Both the position numbers and the translations under genes were made by a program. From Bacillota bacterium (GTDB lineage Bacteria > Bacillota > UBA4882 > UBA10575): a stretch of DNA of 64,000 nt. Under the pieces are notes generated by a model. That model had not been told where the DNA came from. It was given only the letters and a program-made list of their open reading frames with translations, and made no database searches. The DNA lies in the NCBI GenBank assembly GCA_012839115.1, contig DUNX01000023.1, forward strand, positions 1 through 64,000. The letters are read 5' to 3'. This document shows positions 50,073-59,092 of this stretch, one piece after another (position 1 is the stretch's first letter; each line of letters begins with the position of its first letter).

Positions 50073-51302
50073 ATGAGCAAGAATGTACTGGATGTTTTTG
50101 AAGAACGGGGTTTCCTGCAACAGGTAACATTCGAAGAGGAACTCCGGGAGTTGCTGGCCACCGAAAAGGTCACCGTATATTTGGGGATTGATCCTACGGC
50201 GGACAGCCTTCATGTCGGCCACCTGATGGGGATTATGGCCCTCGCCCACCTGCAAAGGGCCGGGCACCGGCCGTTGGCCCTCGTTGGGGGAGGAACGGCC
50301 ATGATCGGTGATCCCAGCGGGCGGACGGAATTACGGGAAATGCTGAGTAAAGAGAAGATCGAAGAGAATGTCCGGGGAATAAAAAAACAACTCGACAGGT
50401 ATTTGGATTTTACACACGACCGGGCTCTGTTGCTAAATAACGCCGACTGGCTGCTACACCTGAACTACGTGGAATTTTTACGGGAGATCGGCGTTCATTT
50501 TTCCGTCAACCGGATGCTGACCGCCGAATGCTTCCGTGCCCGGATGGAGCGGGGGTTGTCTTTTATTGAGTTCAACTACATGCTGCTCCAGGCTTACGAC
50601 TACCTGTTTTTGTATAGGAAATACGGGTGTAAGCTCCAGGTCGGCGGGGATGACCAGTGGTCCAATATTTTGGCCGGGGCCGATTTGATCCGACGTGTTG
50701 AAGGGGGAAAGGCCTATGTCTTAACATGGCCCCTCTTGACCACGGCTTCCGGGAAAAAGATGGGGAAGACCGAGGCCGGTTCCGTCTGGCTTGACCCCGT
50801 CAGGACCAGCCCCTTTGCTTTCTACCAGTACTGGCGGAACACCGACGACGCTGATGTGGAAAAGCTTCTGGCCTTGTATACCTTTTTGCCCATGGAGGAG
50901 GTCAAGCGGTTGGGCGCCTTGAAAGGTGAAGAGATTAACGAAGCCAAGAAAATACTGGCCTATGAGGTGACAAAACTAGCCCACGGGGAGGAAGCAGCGG
51001 ACGCGGCAAAAAAAGCGGCGGAAGCCCTTTTCAGCGGGGAAGCCACGGCCGGAAAAATGCCCACCACGCAAGTGGAGGCCACCCGGTATCCGGAAGGTCT
51101 TCCTCTTCTGGACCTGCTGGTGTTGACCGGTTTGGTTCCTTCAAAAAAAGAAGGCCGCCGTCTGATCGAGCAAAAAGGCATTGCCCTGAACCGGCAGGTT
51201 GTCTCCGACCAAGGGCTCATCATCTCCCTGGACGATTTCAGGGGCGACGGTTTCTTGCTGCGTAAAGGAAAGAAGACTTACCACCGGGTGGAAGTGGTTT
51301 GA
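50073..51302 (+). CDS. tyrS: Tyrosyl-tRNA synthetase
   Basis: Charges tRNA-Tyr. This is a class I synthetase of 409 residues. The HIGH-type motif is HVGH at 47-50. The KMSKS-type motif is KKMGKTE, near 228. The C-terminal S4-type RNA-binding domain reads [20 protein letters not shown]. The ATG at 50073 is preferred over the in-frame ATG six bases upstream, because the G-rich ribosome-binding site (GGGGGG, 50061-50066) is properly spaced for it. Expression is controlled by the T-box leader. Confidence 0.97.
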   Translation: MSKNVLDVFEERGFLQQVTFEEELRELLATEKVTVYLGIDPTADSLHVGHLMGIMALAHLQRAGHRPLALVGGGTAMIGDPSGRTELREMLSKEKIEENVRGIKKQLDRYLDFTHDRALLLNNADWLLHLNYVEFLREIGVHFSVNRMLTAECFRARMERGLSFIEFNYMLLQAYDYLFLYRKYGCKLQVGGDDQWSNILAGADLIRRVEGGKAYVLTWPLLTTASGKKMGKTEAGSVWLDPVRTSPFAFYQYWRNTDDADVEKLLALYTFLPMEEVKRLGALKGEEINEAKKILAYEVTKLAHGEEAADAAKKAAEALFSGEATAGKMPTTQVEATRYPEGLPLLDLLVLTGLVPSKKEGRRLIEQKGIALNRQVVSDQGLIISLDDFRGDGFLLRKGKKTYHRVEVV

Positions 51303-51429
51303 GCGGTAAAATTAAAGGTGGATCAGACTAAACCCCGGGTTTTTGCTTGTAAATAAAGGTATTTCTGCCTTTGGCAGGGATGCCGGGCAAAAGTGTGGAA
51401 TAATAGAACGGCTAGAAGGAGGGATGGTA

Positions 51430-53619
51430 ATGAACCGGTTTTGCCGGGTTTTTTCTCCAGGCGCCCGCGGAAGTCTTTTTATCCTGCTTTTCCTGACTTT
51501 TGTCTTTACTGCCGCTGGTTCCGGCAGTGCCACCGTGGGGGAACTTGGGGATTTTTTGCCTAGAGGCTCCAAAATAATACAGGTCATCTCCGACGCCCGG
51601 TTTGACCATGACGATGACCTGGAATACTTGGCCCTTTATTCCCTGCGGGGCAGATTTGGCTTGATTCTTTTGGACCGCGGGAATAACCAGAGATATTCTG
51701 TGATTTTCCAGAAAAATCTCGGTGACGGCAGTCCCAAAACCGAAGGCCGGGCCGGCTTCGGCGATACGGCATATACTTACCGGATTTTACAAAACGCCGA
51801 TCTGGACGGGGACGGAATTTTGGAGTTTTGGACCATCTTCCAGCCGGCGGATTCTTCTTCTGCGGAGATGACCATGTATAAATTCAGGAACCAGCATTAT
51901 TCCCAGATGTTTTCGGTCCGTGCCGGATATGACCTGCAGTTCATAGATTACCAGGGGAAATTGGTCATCCACGAAGTCAATGGGCCGGAGCAAGGAGAAG
52001 TGGCGATCCAGAGTAAAATATGGAATCCCCGCACCAATGTTTTGGAGGCTATAGATACCTCCTACCGGATGACGCAAAAAGATTACCTTACTTTTGCCCG
52101 GTCACGCCGGCGTCCGTGTCTCTTTTCTCCCACGGCCAATACCGGCGGTCAGATCCGGGATATTGAGTACTGCTGGGGCGAGAGTTTGAACAGCCTCCAG
52201 GAGATTCCCCAGGGAGAAAAGGCGATCAGCTCGTTGTTACCGGAGAACGCCTTTTTACTGGAGATCGTTTTGGATCCAGCCTTTAGCCCTTATGTTGAAA
52301 AAAGTTATGTCTTCACCTATCAGGTTCCTGACAAAACCAATTCCAAGCGGGTTTTACTCCTTGCCGCCCAGGCTACTTGGGATTTTGAAAACGCCCGTTA
52401 CCAATTGACACCCCTGCCTTTCCAGGCCTATGGGTTGGCCAGGGATCCTGAAGGCAACCTCTATAAATCATTATATATTTTACCGGGTAATGCCTTTAAC
52501 CATCTGGCCCTGTTGGGGAACGGGGAACGTTTATCCTCATTGAAACTGGCCATCCTCAATAATAACGGCTTGTTTTTTGAGGAAGCCGCTGTTTTTAACG
52601 GTGATTTTCATCTGCAATTTGTCGAGAGGTTCAATTTTACAGATTTCAGCTATCATTATGAGGTAATTACCGCCGACCGGGCGAAGAACAAGGTTAATGT
52701 TAAAAAATGGCGGGCGGTTCCGGAAGGGGTCTATGATGAGGTCGGCCGGTTTGAACTGGTGAAGGAAGAGTCTTACCAGAACACACGAGAGTATAAGAGT
52801 ATTTATTACCGGATCGAAGAGCCCGTTTGGCTGCGTGAAGGGTATGAAGAGTCAATTTTCCGCTCATTCAACCGCCCGCAGATTAATCCTTTTACCAGTG
52901 GGATTCCGGAACCGGATTTTAGCGGGCGTCTTGTTGAATATATCTTTAAGTATATGACGCCGCTCCGGATTCACCAGTGGGTTTATTGGGAAGACGGAAA
53001 AGGAAACGAAGAAGCCCTGCTTTTGCTAAGAACCGATCAAGCCTTTTGGCCGCCCGCGTATTCCCTGGGTTTTCTTTACCGGCATGAGGATGGCATTTCC
53101 CTGGATACCTTCGGCCCTTCCTCTTTGGTTATTGGCGACGGGAACCCGCTGTCCGGGGTTTATCTTGGGGATATAACCGGAGACGGCCGGTCCGAACTCT
53201 TAGTTTTGAGCAGGGAATACGATTTTGAAACCGGCAAGAATTGGCTACACCTGAATATCATGGAGAAACAGGGCCGGAAGTGGCGGCGGATTCACGACCG
53301 GGACATACAATATGACGACCTGAGGTTATATAAGACGGGCGATGAGATATGGTTATTCGGGTACCTGCAGGGAGAGGCGAAAGTTGTTAAAAATGCAGTT
53401 TATCCCTTTATTTGGGAAAACGGGCGCTTTAATTACCTGCAAAAAACGGTGGTCGAAAATTTCGCTCGTTACCTGGAAACGCTTCCGGGGGAGAAAACAG
53501 ACCTTCTTGATGAGGAGTTCCTACTTTTTCCAGGGCCTCCCGGCGGAAGAATACTTGAGGGCGGCACTTTTCCAGTTCTGGTAGGGCCGGAGGAAACTAC
53601 CGCCCTTTTTCCCCGGTAG
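51430..53619 (+). CDS. Large secreted protein of unknown function with FG-GAP/VCBS-like repeats
   Basis: A 729-residue exported protein. The signal peptide is MNRFCRVFSPGARGSLFILL and on. The mature part is beta-rich. It contains short Asp-rich, calcium-loop-like motifs: ADLDGDGILEFW near residue 130 and DITGDGRSELLVL near residue 580. These are typical of FG-GAP/VCBS-repeat proteins with propeller folds. Two conserved aspartate-rich loops far apart suggest a multi-blade surface protein. I do not recognise a specific family. ATG 51430 is chosen over ATG 51424 because AAGGAGGG almost touches the latter. It may be co-transcribed with the small membrane protein downstream (gap 31 bp). Confidence 0.7.
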   Translation: MNRFCRVFSPGARGSLFILLFLTFVFTAAGSGSATVGELGDFLPRGSKIIQVISDARFDHDDDLEYLALYSLRGRFGLILLDRGNNQRYSVIFQKNLGDGSPKTEGRAGFGDTAYTYRILQNADLDGDGILEFWTIFQPADSSSAEMTMYKFRNQHYSQMFSVRAGYDLQFIDYQGKLVIHEVNGPEQGEVAIQSKIWNPRTNVLEAIDTSYRMTQKDYLTFARSRRRPCLFSPTANTGGQIRDIEYCWGESLNSLQEIPQGEKAISSLLPENAFLLEIVLDPAFSPYVEKSYVFTYQVPDKTNSKRVLLLAAQATWDFENARYQLTPLPFQAYGLARDPEGNLYKSLYILPGNAFNHLALLGNGERLSSLKLAILNNNGLFFEEAAVFNGDFHLQFVERFNFTDFSYHYEVITADRAKNKVNVKKWRAVPEGVYDEVGRFELVKEESYQNTREYKSIYYRIEEPVWLREGYEESIFRSFNRPQINPFTSGIPEPDFSGRLVEYIFKYMTPLRIHQWVYWEDGKGNEEALLLLRTDQAFWPPAYSLGFLYRHEDGISLDTFGPSSLVIGDGNPLSGVYLGDITGDGRSELLVLSREYDFETGKNWLHLNIMEKQGRKWRRIHDRDIQYDDLRLYKTGDEIWLFGYLQGEAKVVKNAVYPFIWENGRFNYLQKTVVENFARYLETLPGEKTDLLDEEFLLFPGPPGGRILEGGTFPVLVGPEETTALFPR

Positions 53620-53650
53620 GAGAAATTTTTCTGGTTTTGGGTGACGATTT

Positions 53651-54082
53651 ATGGCGTATGCATTTACTGGATTGGTATTGTGGTTCGCCTTTTTTCTCCT
53701 GGTTCCCAAAGGGGAGTGGCGGAACTATTACAGTACTGTGATTTTTACCGCCCTTTTGGCAACCGTCTGTGATCTTTTGGGTGTGGTCTACCGGCAATGG
53801 GTATATATCGGTCCTACTGTTGGCGGCGTCAGCCTTTGGTCGGATTTGGGGATCGCTCCCCCCCAGGGCGGGCTGGCTGTCTATTTTCAACGAAAGTTCC
53901 CCGCCCGTGCCTGGGCCAACTGGCTTTTTTGGATCAGCGCCAATGCCTTGGGCGAGCGTCTCTTTGTCCAATGGGGGCTAATTTCCCACCTCAATTGGAA
54001 TTCTCTCAAAGCGACCATTTTTTATCTTCTTTTTTTCGGGATTATCTTTATTCAAGACCGTTTCTTCTCCCCTCTTTCTTGA
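53651..54082 (+). CDS. Multi-pass membrane protein, CBO0543-like
   Basis: A 143-residue protein with four predicted membrane helices (for example YAFTGLVLWFAFFLLVP and TIFYLLFFGIIFIQDRFF). The middle contains GPTVGGVSLWSDLGIAPPQG. It resembles the CBO0543 group of membrane proteins from spore-formers, which has no known role. The ribosome-binding site is weak. It lies just behind the large secreted protein and ahead of rsmI. Confidence 0.65.
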   Translation: MAYAFTGLVLWFAFFLLVPKGEWRNYYSTVIFTALLATVCDLLGVVYRQWVYIGPTVGGVSLWSDLGIAPPQGGLAVYFQRKFPARAWANWLFWISANALGERLFVQWGLISHLNWNSLKATIFYLLFFGIIFIQDRFFSPLS

Positions 54083-54253
54083 CAGCGGCAAGGGATCCGC
54101 CCGGCCCGCGCGCCGCGGGCGAACCAAAGCCCCGGCGTTCCAGAAAGCGGCTCCGGGCCCGGGTTCCGGAAGAAACCTCCGCCCCCGGATTCCAAAAGAA
54201 ATCTTTACGCCCGGATTTTGCAGTAAAGCGGGAAGAAGCAGGAGGTGATGGGG

Positions 54254-55144
54254 ATGAAAGAGAAAACCACGCGCGCGACCACTGCGGCTGCCGGTCAAGG
54301 CTGTTTGTACCTGGTAGCCACTCCGGTGGGGAATATGGAAGATATCACCCACCGGGCCTTGCGGATCCTGAAGGAAGCAGACCTGGTGGCGGCAGAGGAT
54401 ACCAGACACAGTAGAAAACTCCTGGCCTATTTTGCCGTTCACCAGCCGGTGATTAGTTATTACCGGGAAGAGGAGAAAAAGAAATCCCAAAAACTGCTGG
54501 CACTTTTAGCCGCAGGGAAAAAAATCGCCTTGATCAGTGACGCCGGGACGCCTGGAATATCGGATCCCGGTTTCTTACTGGTAAAAGCGGCGATCGAAAA
54601 CGGGATTCCGGTGGTCCCGGTGCCGGGAGCTTCAGCCCTTTTGCCGGCGGTTGTTGCTTCTGGGTTGCCGGCTGACCGTTTTGTTTTTGAGGGTTTTTTA
54701 CCGAGGAAGAATAAGGAACGGCGCGCCCGTTTATCTGCTTTACAGGATGAGGAGCGGACGATTGTCCTTTATGCTTCCCCCCACCGGTTACTGGCGGATC
54801 TCCAGGATTTACAGGAATACTTGGGCGAAGAACGAAGAATTGTCATTGCCCGGGAACTGACAAAGGTTTATGAAGAATTTTGGCGGGGCACTATCGCCCA
54901 AGCCCTCCGGGAATGGGAAGACCGGGAGATCCGCGGGGAGTTTACCCTGGTTGTCGCCGGGGCATTCCCGGCGCCCCCGGAAGACTTTACCGCGAAATAC
55001 AAGGAATTATATGAAGAAATCGTAGATAAAGAGAAAAAAGGAGAAAAATTCTCCAGAATTATTCAGGAAGTTGCCACCCGGGAGGGCATTTCCCGCCGGG
55101 GTCTATACCAGTATTGCCTGGAGAAGAAAAAAGGGGAGAGTTGA
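54254..55144 (+). CDS. rsmI: 16S rRNA (cytidine-1402-2'-O)-methyltransferase
   Basis: Methylates the 2'-OH of C1402 of 16S rRNA with SAM. The tetrapyrrole-methylase fold is clear: YLVATPVGNMEDITHRAL at the start, then EDTRHSRKLL, ISDAGTPGISDPGFLLV and the later VFEGFLPRK. The length of about 296 residues is typical. Of three in-frame starts, ATG 54254 is best spaced from AGGAGG. A 10-bp CG tract lies within the first codons. Confidence 0.95.
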   Translation: MKEKTTRATTAAAGQGCLYLVATPVGNMEDITHRALRILKEADLVAAEDTRHSRKLLAYFAVHQPVISYYREEEKKKSQKLLALLAAGKKIALISDAGTPGISDPGFLLVKAAIENGIPVVPVPGASALLPAVVASGLPADRFVFEGFLPRKNKERRARLSALQDEERTIVLYASPHRLLADLQDLQEYLGEERRIVIARELTKVYEEFWRGTIAQALREWEDREIRGEFTLVVAGAFPAPPEDFTAKYKELYEEIVDKEKKGEKFSRIIQEVATREGISRRGLYQYCLEKKKGES

Positions 55145-55198
55145 AACTCTCCCGTGGAAATTATGGATTTGGTCGGAATAAACAATGCAGGCAGGCGC

Positions 55199-55447
55199 TT
55201 AAGAAGCGTCTTTCATACTTTTCAAGCATTCCTGACAGATGTTTTTGTCTTTAAAAACCTTAATCCCCTCGGCATTTCCACAGAAAATACAGGCGGGTTC
55301 GTACTTTTTCAAGATAATCCGTTCCCCGTCCACATAAATCTCCAGGGCATCTTTCTCTTCAATCTGCAGCGTTCTCCGTAGTTCAATCGGAATAACCACA
55401 CGCCCTAGTTCGTCAACTTTACGGACAATGCCCGTGGACTTCATCAT
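55199..55447 (-). CDS. abrB: AbrB-type transition-state regulator with C-terminal cysteine motifs
   Basis: Represses post-exponential genes in B. subtilis; here it is probably a growth-phase or sporulation regulator. The N-terminal swapped-hairpin DNA-binding domain is nearly identical to AbrB (MKSTGIVRKVDELGRVVIPI). The C-terminal 35 residues differ: they have CIFC and CQEC pairs (about residues 53-56 and 74-77), a zinc-ribbon-like arrangement seen in clostridial homologues. A strong sigma-A-type promoter lies 49 bp upstream. Start ATG is just after AGGAGGAGG. Confidence 0.95.
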   Translation of the reverse strand: MMKSTGIVRKVDELGRVVIPIELRRTLQIEEKDALEIYVDGERIILKKYEPACIFCGNAEGIKVFKDKNICQECLKSMKDAS

Positions 55448-55495
55448 GCCTTTTCCTCCTCCTTTCGTTATGTTTCGACATAAAACTACAAGATA

Positions 55496-55524
55496 ATTAT
55501 ACCTGAATTTCCAAAGTAAGTCAA
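55496..55524 (-). promoter_or_regulatory. Promoter of abrB
   Basis: On the reverse strand, TTGACT, a 17-bp spacer and TATAAT. It is near-consensus and sits 49 bp before the abrB start. Confidence 0.85.
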
Positions 55525-55568
55525 CATTTTTATGGAAAATTTTATTGTAACAAGAAGATTAAAATCTC

Positions 55569-55597
55569 TTGACAAAAAGATCTTCTGCGGCTATAGT
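55569..55597 (+). promoter_or_regulatory. Promoter of metG
   Basis: TTGACA at 55569-55574, a 17-bp spacer and TATAGT at 55592-55597, upstream of the T-box. Confidence 0.85.
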
Positions 55598-55604
55598 TAA
55601 AAGA

Positions 55605-55995
55605 AAAGTCTAGCTTTTAAAGCAATGACAGGGGAGAGTAGGTGGTTTTTCGCCGGTTCAGCGAGCCGGGAGAGTGAAAGCCGGCCGGAGAAGACCATTG
55701 AAAATGACCCTGGAGCGCAGGGCTGAAAGCAGTCATGCGGGTGCGAGTAGGTCTTGACGGGGTGTCCGTTATCCACAAGCCGGATTGGAAATATCCGCGT
55801 AGAGTCCCTTGATTTGCAGGCGTTGTTCTTTGACCGGATTTACGTGGGTCTCGCACACGCGCGTGAATCTGCGCGACCTCGGCAGCTAAGGCGAAAAATA
55901 ACAACGGCGGCAAAAAAGGGAAAAATGGGGTGGTACCGCGGGAAGCTTCCTCTCGCCCCCAAAGAGCGTTTCTTTGGGCGAGAGGTTTTTTCTTT
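55605..55995 (+). promoter_or_regulatory. T-box leader of metG (methionine tRNA-sensing)
   Basis: The antiterminator core GGGGTGGTACCGCGGGA is at 55927-55943. The specifier context GAAAATGACCC places the likely methionine codon ATG at 55704-55706. Stem I elements AGTA and GAGAGTG lie upstream. A 14-bp alternating tract (55852-55865) lies in the variable middle part. The type agrees with the downstream gene. Confidence 0.93.
55949..55992 (+). terminator. Attenuator terminator of the metG T-box
   Basis: CCTCTCGCCC pairs with GGGCGAGAGG across a 17-base loop, followed by TTTTTTC. It competes with the antiterminator. Confidence 0.92.
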
Positions 55996-56234
55996 TTTGG
56001 CACAGATGCGCACGGGCGCAAGTATTCCAACGCCGGAGGCCGTTTAGATACCGTGCGCTAGAAACCCGGGTGGCGCCATCGGATAACGTACTCATGAAGG
56101 CCGTTGGGATACCGTGTGCGAAAAGACCAGTTAACGGTATTAGTCGCATATGTGCCCACGCATGCGAACACACGCTGTTCATGCAGACGGAAGGAAAGAG
56201 CAACAAGGAAGCAACAAGCAAGGGAGGAGAGGAA
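55993..56234 (+). other. Long leader between the T-box terminator and metG
   Basis: About 240 bases lie between the attenuator and the metG start. No start-stop frame with a good ribosome-binding site was found. The metG frame is open back to the terminator, but the protein family starts at 56235. Several short alternating tracts (56006-56014, 56145-56155, 56157-56166) lie here. Confidence 0.5.
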
Positions 56235-58217
56235 ATGGGGAAGTTTTATCTGACCACACCCATTTATTACCCCAGTGACAAACTGCATATCGGGCACGCC
56301 TACACTACGGTGATCGCTGATGCGCTGGCCCGTTATCACCGGCAGATTGGGGATGACACCTATTTCTTAACCGGCACCGACGAGCACGGGCAGAAGATTC
56401 AACGCCGGGCGGAAGAAGCCGGTAAGTCACCGCAGGAGTTCGTGGATGGGATCGTCAAGGGGATTAAATCCCTCTGGCAACTCTTAAAAATCACTAATGA
56501 CGATTTTATCAGGACCACCGAAGAACGGCACGTCAAAAGGGTCCAGGCGATCTTTAACCACCTTTATGAGCAGGGGGATATATACAAGAGCGAATACGAG
56601 GGCTGGTATTGCACTCCCTGTGAGACTTTCTGGCTGGAAAGGCAGTTGGTGGAGGGCAGGTGCCCCGATTGCGAGCGGGAAGTTGAGCTTGTTCATGAAG
56701 AGAGTTATTTTTTCCGCCTCTCCAAATATGCCGGCCGGCTCCTGGAACATATTGAAGCCCACCCCGAGTTCATTCAGCCGGTATCAAGAAGAAATGAGAT
56801 GATCAACAATTTTCTCCGCCCCGGTTTGGAGGATCTCTGTGTTTCCCGGACCACCTTTTCCTGGGGGATTCCCGTCCCCTTTGACAGTAAACATGTGGTC
56901 TACGTCTGGCTGGATGCGCTCACCAATTATATAACCGCCCTGGGTTATCCGGACGATCCGGAGCTATTTCAGAGGTACTGGCCGGCGGATGTGCATCTGA
57001 TGGCCAAAGAAATTGTGCGTTTTCACGCAATTATCTGGCCGATTATTCTGATGGCCCTGGACCTCCCCCTCCCCCGCCGGATTTTTGGCCACGGTTGGTT
57101 GGTCCTTGAGGGCGGGAAAATGTCGAAGTCCAAAGGAAATGTGATTGACCCTGTAGTCCTGGTGGGGAAATACGGGTTGGATGCGGTCAGGTATTATTTA
57201 TTGCGGGAGATGCCGTTCGGCGCCGACGGGGTCTATTCGGAAGACGCTTTAATTTTGCGGATCAATAATGACCTGGCCAATGATCTTGGCAACCTTCTCC
57301 ACCGGACAGTGGCGATGATCGAGAAATTCGCCGGCGGGACGGTTCCCGCACCCAATGGCTATGAGGCCCTTGACCGGGAAGTGATTGACCAGGCCGCAGC
57401 GGCCTTGCGGGAGAGGAAAGAATGCATAGAGAAACTGGAGATTTCCAACGCTTTGGCCGCCATCTTCCGGCTGGTGGAGAAGACCAATAAATATATTGAT
57501 TCCGCGGCGCCTTGGGCGTTGAATAAAGAGGGAAATCGGGAACGGTTGGCGACGGTCCTCTACACCATGGCCGAATCGCTCCGGGTGACCGCCCTTTTGT
57601 TAACCCCGTTTTTAGTGGAGACTCCGGGGAAGATTTGGGCCCAGTTGGGCTTGGACGGCGATCCGGCGGCGCTGAATCCGGAAAATGAAGCGGTCTGGGG
57701 GCGTTTCCCCGCCGGTACGCAAGTCAAAAAAGGCAACCCCCTCTTCCCCAGAATAGAGACGGAAAAAACGGGGTGCGATCAACCACCGGCGCCAGCAGGA
57801 GAAAAGGGAAGATCCCCGGCAGCGGAGGTACAGGCGAAAGTACAAGCGGGGGTAAAACCGCCGGCAAAACCGGCTGAGACTCCGGATGGCGCGGATCTCG
57901 TCACCATTGAGGAATTTGCCCGGGTGGATCTGCGGGTAGCCCGGGTCTTGGCTGCGGAAAGGGTCCCGGATACTAATAAACTGCTCAAACTTACTATCAA
58001 GTTGGGCGGGGAGGAACGCCAGTTGGTGGCCGGGATCGGGCAGCACTATGAACCCGCCTCCTTGATCGGCCGGGAGATTGTGGTGGTTGCCAACCTGAAA
58101 CCGGCGAAGATCCGCGGCCTACTTTCCCAAGGGATGCTCCTGGCGGCCACGAACGGCGATGAACTGGCGCTGGTGGTTCCGGAAAAACCCGTTGGCGGTG
58201 GTGCACGGGTGCGATGA
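56235..58217 (+). CDS. metG: Methionyl-tRNA synthetase
   Basis: Charges tRNA-Met for initiation and elongation. This is a class I enzyme of 660 residues. The HIGH motif is at 18-21 and KMSKS near 295-299. The zinc-binding cysteines are in WYCTPCETFW and GRCPDCERE. A C-terminal EMAPII-like tRNA-binding domain is attached by a Pro/Ala-rich linker (ARVDLRVARVLAAERVPDTN). Start ATG 56235 is preceded by GGGAGGAGAGG. Translation overlaps tatD (ATGA-type). Confidence 0.97.
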   Translation: MGKFYLTTPIYYPSDKLHIGHAYTTVIADALARYHRQIGDDTYFLTGTDEHGQKIQRRAEEAGKSPQEFVDGIVKGIKSLWQLLKITNDDFIRTTEERHVKRVQAIFNHLYEQGDIYKSEYEGWYCTPCETFWLERQLVEGRCPDCEREVELVHEESYFFRLSKYAGRLLEHIEAHPEFIQPVSRRNEMINNFLRPGLEDLCVSRTTFSWGIPVPFDSKHVVYVWLDALTNYITALGYPDDPELFQRYWPADVHLMAKEIVRFHAIIWPIILMALDLPLPRRIFGHGWLVLEGGKMSKSKGNVIDPVVLVGKYGLDAVRYYLLREMPFGADGVYSEDALILRINNDLANDLGNLLHRTVAMIEKFAGGTVPAPNGYEALDREVIDQAAAALRERKECIEKLEISNALAAIFRLVEKTNKYIDSAAPWALNKEGNRERLATVLYTMAESLRVTALLLTPFLVETPGKIWAQLGLDGDPAALNPENEAVWGRFPAGTQVKKGNPLFPRIETEKTGCDQPPAPAGEKGRSPAAEVQAKVQAGVKPPAKPAETPDGADLVTIEEFARVDLRVARVLAAERVPDTNKLLKLTIKLGGEERQLVAGIGQHYEPASLIGREIVVVANLKPAKIRGLLSQGMLLAATNGDELALVVPEKPVGGGARVR

Positions 58218-59005
58218 AGTTCTTTGATACCCACTGCCACTTGAATGACGGTGCTTACCGCGATGACCTGGAGGAGGTCATTGGCCGTGCCCGGCACGAG
58301 GGTGTGGGATATATCCTGGTGCCCGGTTATGACCTGCCTTCCTCGGTGCAGGCGGTGGAATTGGCCCGGCGGCACCAGGGGGTTTATGCTGCAGTCGGTG
58401 TGCACCCCCATGATGCGGTCACCTATGATGCGGCAGTGGAAAAAGAGCTCCAGCGGTTATTTGCCGAAGAAAAGGTGGTGGCCGTAGGTGAGATCGGCCT
58501 GGATTACCATTACAATCATTCACCCCGCCAACGCCAGCAGGAGGTTTTCCGGCGGCAACTGGCCCTGGCGAAGGCAGCGGATTTGCCGGTGATTATTCAC
58601 AACCGTGAGGCCCATAATGACCTTTTCCGCCTGTTGCAGGCGGCGGGGGAAAATCACCGGGGAGTACTTCATGCTTATTCAGGCAGCAAGGAGATGCTGG
58701 CCGGCTTTTTGGCGCTGGGGTTTTATATCTCTATCGGGGGTCCGGTCACTTTCCGTAACGCCAGAAAATTGCCGGAAGTAGTTGAGGCTGTTCCCCTCCG
58801 CCGGCTGCTTCTGGAGACAGACGCTCCTTATCTTACTCCTCATCCCTACCGGGGCAGGCGGAATGAACCGGCATATCTTCTCCATAGCGCCGGGCGGGTC
58901 GCGGAGATCAGAGGTATGAACCGGGAAGAGCTTGCCGTGGCCACCACAGAAAACGCCTTCCGGCTCTTCCCGCGGGCGGCAGCCGTCTTTCCGGCCAGAA
59001 ACTAG
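58214..59005 (+). CDS. tatD: TatD family metal-dependent DNase
   Basis: TIM-barrel metal-dependent hydrolase of 263 residues with 3'-5' DNase activity in characterised homologues. The metal-binding HxH is in FDTHCHLND. Glu in VGEIGLDYHYNHS, His in VIIHNREAHND and the final Asp in LLETDAPYLTPHPYRG follow. The start overlaps the metG stop, as is typical for Firmicute metG-tatD pairs. Confidence 0.95.
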   Translation: MKFFDTHCHLNDGAYRDDLEEVIGRARHEGVGYILVPGYDLPSSVQAVELARRHQGVYAAVGVHPHDAVTYDAAVEKELQRLFAEEKVVAVGEIGLDYHYNHSPRQRQQEVFRRQLALAKAADLPVIIHNREAHNDLFRLLQAAGENHRGVLHAYSGSKEMLAGFLALGFYISIGGPVTFRNARKLPEVVEAVPLRRLLLETDAPYLTPHPYRGRRNEPAYLLHSAGRVAEIRGMNREELAVATTENAFRLFPRAAAVFPARN

Positions 59006-59092
59006 AAAGATTGGTTATATATTAATCTGGACGGAAGGAATGACAACGGAAAAGTCGAATCACTTAGGGAGAGGGATGAGGGAGGGGATTGC

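Noticed and set aside
51331-51346. A terminator after tyrS (AAACCCCGGGTTTTT)
   Set aside because: The stem would leave no loop, so it cannot fold as a normal terminator.
53797-54414. A 205-residue frame spanning the membrane protein and rsmI start
   Set aside because: Overlaps two better-supported genes in another frame and has Pro/Arg/Gly-rich composition typical of a shadow frame.
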